From: Ciona savignyi | Taxonomy: Eukaryota; Chordata; Ascidiacea; Phlebobranchia; Cionidae | Direction of reading: 5' to 3' | Length of the DNA: 64,000 nt | Assembly: GCA_000149265.1 (NCBI GenBank) | Contig: CH003298.1 | Coordinates: forward strand, 130,096-194,095 | Shown: positions 54,832-64,000 of the stretch, piece after piece | Position numbering within the stretch: the first letter of the stretch is position 1 | How the letters are laid out: the number at the start of each line of letters is the position of its first letter | Notes under the pieces: generated by a model | What the model was told of the DNA's origin: nothing | Databases searched by the model: none | What the model saw: the letters and a program-made list of their open reading frames with translations, nothing else | Position numbers and translations under genes: made by a program

Positions 54832-57800
54832 CTAATTACTGTCTGAACTAGAGCTGGAACTACTACTGCTATGTCTACTACGAGGGGTTCGGGAGCCCCT
54901 AGGTTCGCGTGGGGGGGTCGGGGTAAATTTTGGTGGCTCGACGGGTGGGGTTTTCGGGGGTGGTGGATGGGGTGAGGAGCGTTCGACGACATTACCCTCG
55001 TTTACGACAACTGTTTCACCCATGACCTTAATTGCACTATGGGGTCTGCTTCTGTTGGACCCAGAGCTACCAGGGGGTTGGTTTTCTGTAGGGGAGCTCC
55101 TGGCTGATCCTTTTGGACTGGGTGATGCACAGGGTGATTCATGAGGAGACCCTTTTGGTGATCCACGTTTAGACCCCTTTGGAGACTCCTTTAGGGATTC
55201 CTCTTTTGACCCCCGCAGAGAACCCTTTGGTGACCCTTTTGGTGACCCCTTTGGTGACCCCTTTGGTGATCCCTTTGGTGACTCCTTTGGTGAACCCTTT
55301 GGTGACCCCTTAGGTGACCCCTTTGGTGACCCCTTTGGTGACCCCTTAGGTGACCCCTTTGGTGACCCCTTAGGTGACCCCTTTGGTGATCCCTCTGGCG
55401 ACCCCTTCGGTGACCCCTTTGGTGACCCCTTCGGGGACCCATGCTTGGACCCTTCAGCTGACCCATGATCTGAACCCCTAGGTGAACCCTCTCTGGACCC
55501 GCGAGGTGACCCATTTCTGGACCCATTAGGTGAGTTATGCTTTGAACCCCTTGGAGACCCTTGTTTGGACCCCTTGGGTGAATTTCTATCAGACCCCCTA
55601 CTACCTATCGAACCTCTCTCACTAGAACTGCTCTTTCTATCACCTGACGCTGTTTCCGGTTTTGGTGCTTCCCCGTTGCTCTCTGCTGCTCCTGGTGATG
55701 GCGACATGTGCAGTGAAGCGTTACGTGGCATCCAATGTGGTTCGATGTGCAGCAGATGACGAAGTTAGTGCAAACAAAAGCAAGGTCAGTGGGGGGTAAC
55801 ACAAACGAAAAATGAACAACAAGAGTTAATTCGCAAGCAACACATGGTTATTACACAGCAGGCATCAGCTTACCTTCTTCAGCAGTTTCAGCTGCTTGAT
55901 CTGCAAAAATAAGCAAATTTATTGTCACATATTTATCTCCTAAACTGCTCAAATACTGCAGCCTCGCACGTAAACCGTACAGCCAGCCGCCCAAGACTTC
56001 AGATGTTATCTGAGCGCTGTAGTGTTGTGTCATGTTACATGGTTTATTTTTTTAAAACAACCATACTGCCCAGCCCGTTGGTCTAGTGGTTAAGTGCGTC
56101 ACCTTTCAATCGAAAGGTTGCAGGTGCGAAACTGGTCGCTAGGTAGTCGGTTGTGTCCTTGGGCAAGGCACTTTACGAACATACATACCCCAATACCTTT
56201 ATATATAACCAATGTATCCATTCACAACTTTATTATGTCTATTTAAAGGCGTCTTGGTTACAAATATTCAACAATACGTTGTTTATTGGGAATCCGGTGA
56301 TTACAGGAATAACTTTGTGGTTTTGGCAACGGTAGTCTCTGGCCAGATACATTCGTCACCAATTTAAATATGACATTCACGTTTATGTTATTGCACACAA
56401 CATTGCAGTAAAATATAATACAGTGTGGTGTGGGATGTCACCCTTAGTTTACAGTGATTAGGTTCGGTCAAAATAATACAGTCGGATATAAAGAAGGTTA
56501 TTGGATCATGTTTTTTTTTCAGCGAATGAGGAAACGTAAGTGCTGGTGTTGACACGGACAGATTACCACATGCCCTCAGGTTAACTGCAGCTATCGCAGT
56601 GTGATAAATATGATTATGATGTTTAGCCTGATTTAGTTCAATTAAACCCAATATTCCCTCAAATTAATGTGACGTCCGTTAATGCTTTGATTAAGGATGA
56701 ATAACCACTAAGCAGCATGTTTCAATCCGACAACTTTTCCGCTACTTGCAGATGGCCGACGCTTTCACCAAACTAAGCAAACCAGCCAAAAAAGGATAGT
56801 GTTGTAGGTATAACACTCAACTTGTTGTTTTACCAGCGGTGCGAAAGTGTATACCTTGTTGAATTATGCATGTTAAAAAGAAAGTTTAATAAACAGTTTG
56901 AACCGTTATTTTTAACTCATATTTTAGACCAGACTTTTTGTTTACATAAAGGGTAATGAAATAGTATTTAAAGTCTTTTGTTTTAAGAGTATAATTTATC
57001 ATGCGCATCGCTGTAATCTGGTAAGCATTTTTTCAGTTGATTGTTTAATTATAAGCTGTGTTTAAATTCAGTTTGTTACTAGGTTGTTGGCTTAACTTTA
57101 AATTTTTTAAAGTTTACGTTCATTTGTGAGTCCCTAAATTAAAATTTGTTTGTCTAACAGCGCCTAGACAAGATATTAGTTCATCCATACTTTAATAAAG
57201 TCCAAATTCATTGCAGGGAAGTGAAAGTTGCACGTTAGGATAGGATATTCATGTTTATCCCCAATAATGGAAAAACCAAGGGGGTTAACACACCGGCAAT
57301 CGTCAAATCACCTCGCGCCCACCGTCGGGTTACCGGAGCTGTTGTAGTATGTTGTGTATGATTCACACGTTCCTGGTAGAACCCATTAATCCACTGTGTT
57401 CAGGCAATGTCCGTTAAGTGCCTTGCCCAAGTACACAACTGACTATCTAACGACTAGTTTCGAACCGTAACCTTTTGTCGCACTGAACCACCAGACTAAC
57501 AGGCCGGTCGTTGCAAATGCATCCCATGCATACCTGAGTAAGAAATGATATTTGAACTGAGTTAGAGATGAGATGCACCCCATGCATCCCTAAGCACCCC
57601 CGGGCATTTGCGCACCCTGGGCATCCCTAAGTTTCCGCCTATGCTAACATAACCTCATTGTTACCTGGTTCATTGGATGGTTCATCAGCTGCCTCCTCTT
57701 CCTCTGGCTGCAAGTCACTCGCTGTGGAATGGAAACGTATAAACAGCTGGTATGGTTGGTTTCATTGAGCTCATGAAAAACTCATTAAACTGATGAACAA

Positions 57801-60800
57801 CTAAGTGGTTAAAAGAAATTGGCTGGAAGTTGCAAAAATACAAATAAAAATAAGGTTTCAACTTGTTAGCTGAAAGGAAACTATGTTGTGTACTACATGA
57901 GACAATAACATAACTTCATTAGAAATAAATGAAAATCATGCTTTTTAAAGGTAAATTTTATTACATTAAACTAAAAGTTAAAAATTTATTTGCAAAATAT
58001 ATTTACTGAGTTAACAAATGACAAAAAATGGATTTGACAAAGGGATATTGTCAAGACAAAATTGGATTTGAACTGACTTAAAAATAGGATTTGAACTGAG
58101 TTGGAAATGAGATGAGTGAGCGTGGAGAAAACGGGTGAGACAGAGTCCTAGAACGGTCAGCAGCTCAAGCTGTACCGTCTGATCTGTCGCCCTTTAGTGT
58201 ACCGTCCCAGTCGAACTGCGCGTCGCCGAACACGACTCGGATCTTCTCCTGAGCGCTCTCATTGGTCGATGGGGAGTGGATGGCGTTCTCCATGATCGAC
58301 TTCGCGAAGAGAGCTCTGCGTTGATTTTATTTTTTGTTGTTGTTGATAAAGTGGGGTTTCAAACAATCCATGGATGTGTCACTAAGACTATTTTTATATA
58401 GAACTGCGTAAAAAAAGTAGTTGTGCTATTCAATCAGCCGCGCAACCGTTTTGTTTTAAGGGTTAAAACAAAGAGGTAAAACTCTTTTTCGTTGTAGTTG
58501 CCTATTTTCTACTGTGTTTTTTTATTAAATTAATTTAAAAACACAAATCAAATTAATCATTGACATAATTTGGACAAAAAAAGGGTGCAGTTGACTAAAT
58601 TTATCCCTACTCTAGTTTCATATATTACAAAAAAAAACTTTTTACATCAGAAGAATTACATAATCATGATTTTTATTACTTATAACTTAATATAACGAAA
58701 TAATACAAGCAACTTGTATCAATATTCTTTTCTTTTACGCAGATAAGAATATTGATACAAGTTTAAAAAGATCAGTTTCGTGGTAGAAAACAAATTTCAC
58801 ATGCTTCAGGTCGTTTAAATGTGTAGCACAAAATTAAAAACCCTCAACCAAGGATTTTATTTTCTACTCCATTAGGGATAGGATATTTATGTTTATCCAC
58901 GTGAATTGGAAAACCAAGGGGGTTAACATACAATCGTCAGATCACTTCGCGCCCACCGGAGCTATTGTAGTGTGTTGCGTATGATAGATAGACAAGTTCC
59001 TTCAATTTAGTAGGACCGACTAATTCGTAAAGGCGTCGCTTTAAACCACCAGACTAACTGGTCCATTTCTAACCTTAGGGAGTCGGGGTTCGATTCCTTG
59101 GCGACCTCGGGGTCAGCCGGCCCCATCATTTCCCTGAGTTTGTCGACGGCGTTTTCCGCCGACAGAACCATCATGAGGGTGGGCCCGCTGGTCATGTGAT
59201 CGATCAGGTTGTCGTAAAACTCGGAATCTTTCTGAAGAGGGGTGATAGGGGGGTAGAATGTTAAGTACCCAGGATAGATGATCATAACTCTAACGTTATC
59301 AAAGCTGGGAATTTATATATATTTTAAGCCAAGAGTAGTGCATCGAAGCAGAGAAGGCCTCAGGTTACTGTCGCCATATTTAACCAGTGTGCTTTACAAC
59401 AATGAATGTTTGTTGTATTGCAGCATACCTATACATGCTGGGTGCTGACTATACTAAAAGTGTTGTTTTACAAACTCTGTGAGCATAACACAGATGGCTG
59501 CTAACCTGCTAAACTAACTCATATCCACTAATCCTACCCACAACTGTTGATCCTATATTAGTCCAGGTGAGTATGGAATGGGATATCTATTTTTATCCCA
59601 TAGTATTTGACTACAATAGTCTTATGTCACAGGCAAATGTCAGATTACATCATTCTAGCAGTCATTGTGTTGTATGTTTGATCAGCAGTTTTTAAGCAGC
59701 ACATTGGGCATCACTAAACAGAGCGAAAGCGGGAAGGAGGGAAACTGCACAGTAAAATTACGGAAACAAATTTAAACCCTGCCCTAAATGCTAATCTAAA
59801 CCCCAGAGGCCCAGAACTAACCCTTCCCACAACCCCATTTTTAAAACTGATTCTAATGTCATACTCTTCATTTTAGTGTGCAGTTTCCCCCCTTTTCTCT
59901 TTCCCGCTTTTCCTTCTTTTAGTTTTCGCCCACCACATTTATTTGAAGTGAAGATACAACATCCACTCAAACCACAGATTTTAAACCAATTCTAAGAGAG
60001 ATCCAATTTACCTTTGATTTATAAATCTCAGTGGCAATTTCCTTGGATAAATTCATGTCTTTCTGGCAGGATATCATGAACCCAGCCTCCTTTAACTTTT
60101 CCATTATCTTTTCTGTGGACACATTTCAAAGGTTAAGATTTAATATCTTTAGCGAATCATTTTTATTGTCCAACCGGTTAGTCTGGTGGTTTAGCGTGAA
60201 GTCTTTTAACCGAAAGGTCGCAGATGTTAAACTGCAAACTATTCGGTTGTGTTCTTGGGCAAGGCACTTAACGGACATTGCCTGAACCTGGGCGGATTAA
60301 TGGGTTCTACCAAATTAAAGGAACATGTCTATCTCATACAACACACTGCAATAGCTCTGGAAACCCGAGCGCGAGGTAATCTGACGACTGCGTAAAAATA
60401 CCCAGTGACAGTTGTTAGAGGTCAAATTGATGAAAGATACTACAATAGCTCCGGTAATCTGACTTTAAGCACAAGGTAAACTAAGATACCCATTTTAAGT
60501 TGTTCGACATACATTACAATAATACGGGCAGGTCCACGGTAGCCACGGGGACCAACAATTTAGGCCATAAAAGTCTCATTACTCCAGTGCCCCGAGCTAA
60601 CATCCGGGATATAGCGGTCAAGTCGGCCAGTGTCCTGAAGTAAGCTAACTAAATGCTTGACCAGGATAGACGTTCGAAACACAGGAAAAACATATCTCAA
60701 CCTAACCACACAACCTTTTTCATCCATGGCATCAGGTTTGATGACAGCGAGCGTTTGTTCGACTTGGAATATCTTCCCGAGTTCCTCCTGAGCAGCCGCA

Positions 60801-63800
60801 TCAGAGTCGCTCCCGTGGAGCATGTTGATGTCACTGTCCTCCACTCGGAACTGAGCTCTGTGGGGGTGAAATTGGGTGTTTGAAGTGGGTAAAGGGGTCA
60901 TTTAGACGAACAAACGGCTGTGGGAGTAAGGGGGTCGTTTAGAATTGTGGGGGAAAAGGGTAAGGGTAATTTAAAGTGGGTAAAGGGGTCATTTAGAAGT
61001 ACACAACGGTTAGTTATAATCATAAATAAAAAGGGTTAATTTTTAAGGGTTAAAAGGGGTAATTTAAAGAAAGTAAAGGGGGCATTTAGATTAAGATGTC
61101 ACCTAGACGGGTTAAAGAGGCTATTTGGAATTGTAGGAAAATGGTCATTTAGAAGTGTAAAAGTGGTAACTTAGAACTTTAGTCTAAATGAGTCATTTAA
61201 AAGGGTGAAAGGTTTATTCAAGATTGTTAATTTAAAGGAGCTCAGCAAGAATTTGGTTGAATACTTTTTTTTATATTTATCAAATAAAAATAAGTTTGTC
61301 ATAACCAACTATCATTAACAATTGAGGCAACTTAACTATAGAAAAAAAAGAAATTCCAGAACAAATTTTACCTTAAGCTGTCAGGCTGTTCTTCGATGGC
61401 CTCAGAGAGAACCTTGGGTCCGAGCATTGATCTCCACTGGGCGACAGCATCATTGTGTGCAAGACACAATGCCAGCACTGGGCCACTGGGTAAATGGTTG
61501 GCAGGTATTAATTAGCAGGGGCGCTAGCTGTAATGTCAATCGTACCGGAAAGTTTATTCCTATTGATACAACATGCGACAATGCGTTGAACACATTGCAA
61601 CATAGTACTGGGAGATTTGTTATTGTATTTTATTGCACTGCGGGGGAGCTAGCTGGAAGGATGTTATCCCTAAAGTCATGCGAAGGCATATACGCAGAAT
61701 AATAGATTTTTTTCTGCTGTACACATTCATAAGTACTGTACAGCGAGAATAATACTGTAAGGCAAGTTTAGACCTAAAATGAGATCATTATTTTGTGTAA
61801 AAAAATCACCCAAGAGTTATTTTCTGTAAAAAAGATTTCAGAATTGCTATGTAAATAAATGATACCCAATTTGATCTTGTCATATAGAACAAACAGGAGA
61901 TTTTTAGTTTTTTTTAGTTTCCATATGTCATTCTACTACCAAGTGAAGCTAAATTTATAGTTTCTGTAAATCTGTTTAAAGTATAGTGAAAAATATCCAA
62001 AACATTTTGTAGAAACAGAATTTTTTTGGTAGAAATAAAAATAGAAACATTTTTGTGTGGAAATAAAAACATTTTTTTGTAAAAATAAAAAACATTTTGT
62101 TGTAGAAATAGAAAGGTACATAACACACCATGTCATCTGCTTGACCAGTGGTTCAAAGTAATCCTTGTCCTTGTGTTCGCTGTAGAATGACTCAGCTTGT
62201 TCTCGTGTGAGTGTCATCTCTTTCTGCATCGCGATTTTAAATCCCGATTCGTCAATCTTTTGTAAAATTGCGTCTGAAATTTTGGGATGGTTGGTTTATC
62301 TGAAATTTTATAACGCCACTTAGTAGATACACTGTGTTAAACTTTAAAAACATATATATCATATCCAAATTGGGAACACGTTTTTATTAGTAGTCCTAAA
62401 GATACCACTGTATTGAAGCTGTAAAACGCTTTGCCACACACACATATGAATGACAGAAAAAGGTTTGTTAACTTATAGTGTAATTTATTTATATTCCAGA
62501 GTGTTGTGGAAATGCGATAATTTCTATCCCTGTAGTAATACGTGCAGGTTTCCAGACAGTTATTTTGTGCCCTGTAATCATGCGTGCCCTGTAATCAACT
62601 GTAATCATACCCGCATGTGTGTAATAATCATTTACTTTGGTATGTAACATAATATATCCAAATTGGCCACACGCATTTCGTGCTATATAACCCGACGTGT
62701 CGCTTTAATTCCATTTACTACCAAGTACCTCCAATACAAGAATACAACACGCAAAGATGATTTTTTAGAGACCTGTTTGTTATAAATATTTTTTATTAAG
62801 GCCAATCACATGTGTAATAAGTTAAAAGTGTCAAAAGTAAGGATTGACTGGATACCCTTGTAGTCCCAAAAATAAACTGCCTGAAGGTCATATCAAAGAC
62901 CAGCCAGATACATAATATCATGTAAAGTTACATTTTTGTGTGTATCTTTAGGTGGTACCTTTATGTCTATGGTAAATTACTAATTTAATGTGTAACTTTT
63001 TCTGTGTACGTTTATGTCTGTTGACGTTAATAAATAACTGATTTCCTGTGCAGTTATTTACCTTTATGTGCCTTTAATGCATCGGGACGTATGATGGCGA
63101 GAGTCCTTTGCAATCGTGGTTTCTGGGACGGAGTTTTACTCCTCCTCCCTGATGCTCTGGATGCTGCGGACTTCGCGGATCTGTACGTCGGAGGTTTAAA
63201 GTCGGGGAAGAAGAATCCGAGCTCTCGCATCGCCTCCTCTGAGGAGCTGGAGCCGTGGAGAGCGTTGCTCGTAGCATCCGTGCCGTAGATCGCTCGTAAA
63301 CTGAAGGATTAGAAGTTGGGACTGGATTTTAAATTGCATTGCACAGGATTGGTTGTGGCTGCTTTGAATAAGGTTGGGCTGAATTAAATATAGTTAGAGT
63401 TGATTTAAATAAGGTTGGGTTGATATGGTTAGAGCTGATTTTAATAGGGTTGGGCTAAATTAAATATGGTTAGACTTGATTTGAATAGAGTGGGGTTGAT
63501 TTGAATAGGGTTTGGACAGATTTAAATAGTGATGGGGCTGATTTAAATGGTGTTTGGGCTTATTTCAATAGACTTAGGGCTGGTTTGTTTATGATTGGGG
63601 GTGATTTAAATAGGGTGGGGTTAATTTGAATAGGGTAGGGTTGATTTGAATAAATAGGGTTTAGGCTGATTTGAATAAAGTTGGGCTATATTAAATGGGT
63701 TAGAGTTGATTTAAATAGGGTTAGGGATGATTTAAACAGGGCTGGACATGAGGCTCTTTAACCTAAAAAAATTCTGGTACATTATTGTGTTTCGGCTTAC

Positions 63801-64000
63801 ACATTTTTGTTTAGACTATCTTGTCTTTCTTTTAATTTAAATTATATTCTAAACTTTTTAAATAAAAAGTTATATTTAGGACCATGTTTATATTATATTA
63901 TGCCTTACAAACATCGAAGATGCAAATAACCATGCAGTAAAACCTGTCTGGGTTTTCTTCCTTTGCTACAGCGGCATCAAAAGGCCCAATGATGTCTCTC
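54832..64000 (-). CDS. NME8: thioredoxin/NDPK axonemal protein with Ser-Pro-Lys-Gly tail (partial)
   Basis: Exons on the minus strand, phase-consistent throughout: 64000-63944 (continues outside), 63300-63062, 62273-62129, 61485-61372, 60857-60715, 60112-60012, 59231-59074, 58315-58176, 57721-57665, 55900-55874 and 55691-54832, about 679 residues in view. Three nucleoside-diphosphate-kinase modules are visible. The first is only its C-terminal half. Each module has the active-site histidine: NALHGSS, NMLHGSD, NAIHSPS. The NDPK N-terminal motif is seen as LAIIRPDAL and LAVIKPDAM, and the NPDSLR motif recurs. Three NDPK repeats are the signature of NME8/TXNDC3, the thioredoxin-type intermediate chain of outer-arm axonemal dynein in sperm and cilia; the thioredoxin part would lie beyond 64000. 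After module 3 come a Glu-rich linker and a long Ser-rich tail with about 18 SPKG-type units, ending RHSSSSSSSSSDSN. NME9 is less likely because of the third module. Confidence 0.82.
55208..55440 (-). repeat. 12-bp coding minisatellite (SPKG units)
   Basis: About 18 tandem copies of a 12-base unit (plus-strand form ggtgacccctt(t)), each encoding Ser-Pro-Lys-Gly or a one-residue variant. Units are nearly identical at the DNA level, so copy number has changed recently or is homogenised. Confidence 0.9.
56072..56185 (+). repeat. SINE family 1 5' half
   Basis: It has agcccgttggtctagtggttaagtgcgtcacctttcaatcgaaaggttg and ttgtgtccttgggcaaggcac, then stops. It lies in the intron between the two tail exons. 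The tRNA-like head is well preserved. Confidence 0.75.
56190..57230. other. intron sequence, nothing recognised
   Basis: Part of the 1.76-kb intron between the exons at 57665 and 55900. A family-1-like remnant may lie at about 56515-56640 (agattaccacatgccctcaggttaac, tatcgcagtgtgataaatatg). There is no extra exon. Confidence 0.5.
57237..57508 (-). mobile_element. SINE family 1, antisense copy
   Basis: It has taggataggatattcatg, caccgtcgggttaccggagc, ccgttaagtgccttgcccaag and actaacaggccgg. It lies in the same intron, about 160 bp past the donor of the exon at 57721-57665. Confidence 0.8.
57725..58170. other. intron sequence, nothing recognised
   Basis: Intron between the exons ending at 58176 and starting at 57721. 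It contains related phrases (gatttgaactga(g/c)tta, agatgagatg) that recur at 57550 and 58070, probably old duplications. Confidence 0.5.
58872..59066 (-). mobile_element. SINE family 1 touching a splice donor
   Basis: It has gataggatatttatgtttatcc, cgtcagatcacttcgcgccc, a deleted middle, and aaaccaccagactaactgg at the head. The head ends about 7 bp from the donor of the NDPK exon at 59231-59074. Confidence 0.7.
59706..59931 (+). mobile_element. MITE (Cimi-1-like) with 8-bp target duplication
   Basis: Termini are gggcatcactaaa and agttttcgccc. The flanks agcacatt (59698-59705) and accacatt (59932-59939) match at 7 of 8. It lies in the intron between NDPK exons 60112-60012 and 59231-59074. Confidence 0.8.
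60168..60395 (+). mobile_element. SINE family 1, 3' truncated or diverged
   Basis: It has ccaaccggttagtctggtgg, gaaaggtcgcagatg, gtgttcttgggcaaggcac, cacactgcaatagctctgg and gcgcgaggtaatctgacgac. A further fragment (ctacaatagctccggtaatctga) repeats at 60440-60465. Confidence 0.7.
60890..61230. repeat. degenerate intronic minisatellite
   Basis: Many variants of ggg(g/t)(t/c)(c/g)atttaga and gtgggtaaagggg recur at irregular 20-40 bp spacing in the intron between NDPK exons 61485-61372 and 60857-60715. The consensus is ggtcatttaga. Confidence 0.7.
61495..62125. other. intron with A-rich degenerate repeat
   Basis: Intron between exons 62273-62129 and 61485-61372. Near 61985-62110 there are five or so variants of aaacattttttgtagaaataaaa. 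No exon is hidden here that I can see. Confidence 0.55.
62280..63055. other. intron, nothing recognised
   Basis: Intron between exons 63300-63062 and 62273-62129. Near 62940-63060 two related phrases (gtgtatctttaggtgg/ttatgtctatgg and gtgtacgtttatgtctgttg) suggest an old short duplication. Confidence 0.5.
63350..63760. repeat. intronic minisatellite, about 20-bp unit
   Basis: Roughly twenty degenerate copies of (g)attt(g/a)aatagggttgggct lie in the intron upstream of exon 63300-63062. The plus strand is G+T rich. Confidence 0.8.

Noticed and set aside
55191-55526. 111-codon frame rich in Gly-His-Gln-Arg
   Set aside because: Out-of-frame reading of the 12-bp SPKG repeat.
61322-61702. 126-codon plus-strand frame
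   Set aside because: Shadow over an NDPK exon plus intron; no start context or splice support.
5401-64000. Regularly spaced MITEs considered as a CRISPR-like array
   Set aside because: Copies are dispersed at kilobase distances, diverged and flanked by target duplications; the genome is eukaryotic.

Overview
This window is animal (eukaryotic) DNA. It is AT-rich, with spliced genes, canonical GT/AG introns and dense short interspersed repeats. The gene content points to a tunicate, most likely a Ciona species: a vasopressin/oxytocin-type GPCR, a DLGAP/GKAP scaffold gene, a thioredoxin/NDPK-type axonemal gene (NME8/TXNDC3 class), compact genes, and two abundant repeat classes that match what I remember of the Ciona composite SINE (Cics-1) and MITE (Cimi-1). 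The species and repeat names are recalled, not searched. One assembly gap (205 N) lies at 45618-45822.

Layout. 1-14.5 kb has no gene I can support; it holds SINEs, MITEs and unexplained sequence. 14.55-24.74 kb (+) is a nine-exon vasopressin/oxytocin receptor whose exon phases join into a 422-residue protein. 26.67-27.69 kb (+) is a three-exon gene for a 65-residue secreted Arg-rich precursor. 29.03-36.62 kb (-) is a six-exon DLGAP/GKAP gene of 512 residues. 37-46 kb is rich in transposons, with several hAT-like non-autonomous elements bounded by 8-bp target-site duplications. 46.65-47.87 kb (+) is a second small secreted gene (73 residues, strongly Arg-rich followed by an acidic tail), whose first coding exon is open in a second frame. 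48.4-49.4 kb and 45.1-45.9 kb are two copies of a long-terminal-inverted-repeat element; the assembly gap falls inside the second. 50.1-51.6 kb holds possible exons of an unidentified Cys-rich protein (weak). 54.83-64.0 kb (-) is the 3' part of a three-NDPK-domain gene that runs off the window and ends in a roughly 310-residue tail rich in Ser-Pro-Lys-Gly repeats.

The genes do not form an operon or a shared pathway: a neuropeptide receptor, a synaptic/cortical scaffold, two secreted cationic-peptide candidates and a ciliary/sperm-tail gene are simply neighbours. The two small secreted genes are alike in plan (signal peptide, Arg-rich segment, acidic end, short last exons) and may be host-defence peptides. 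Points most worth checking are the SPKG tail and its alternative stop, the dual-frame exon of the second peptide gene, a 45-bp perfect palindrome apparently inserted with a 9-bp duplication, and the repeat-induced assembly gap.
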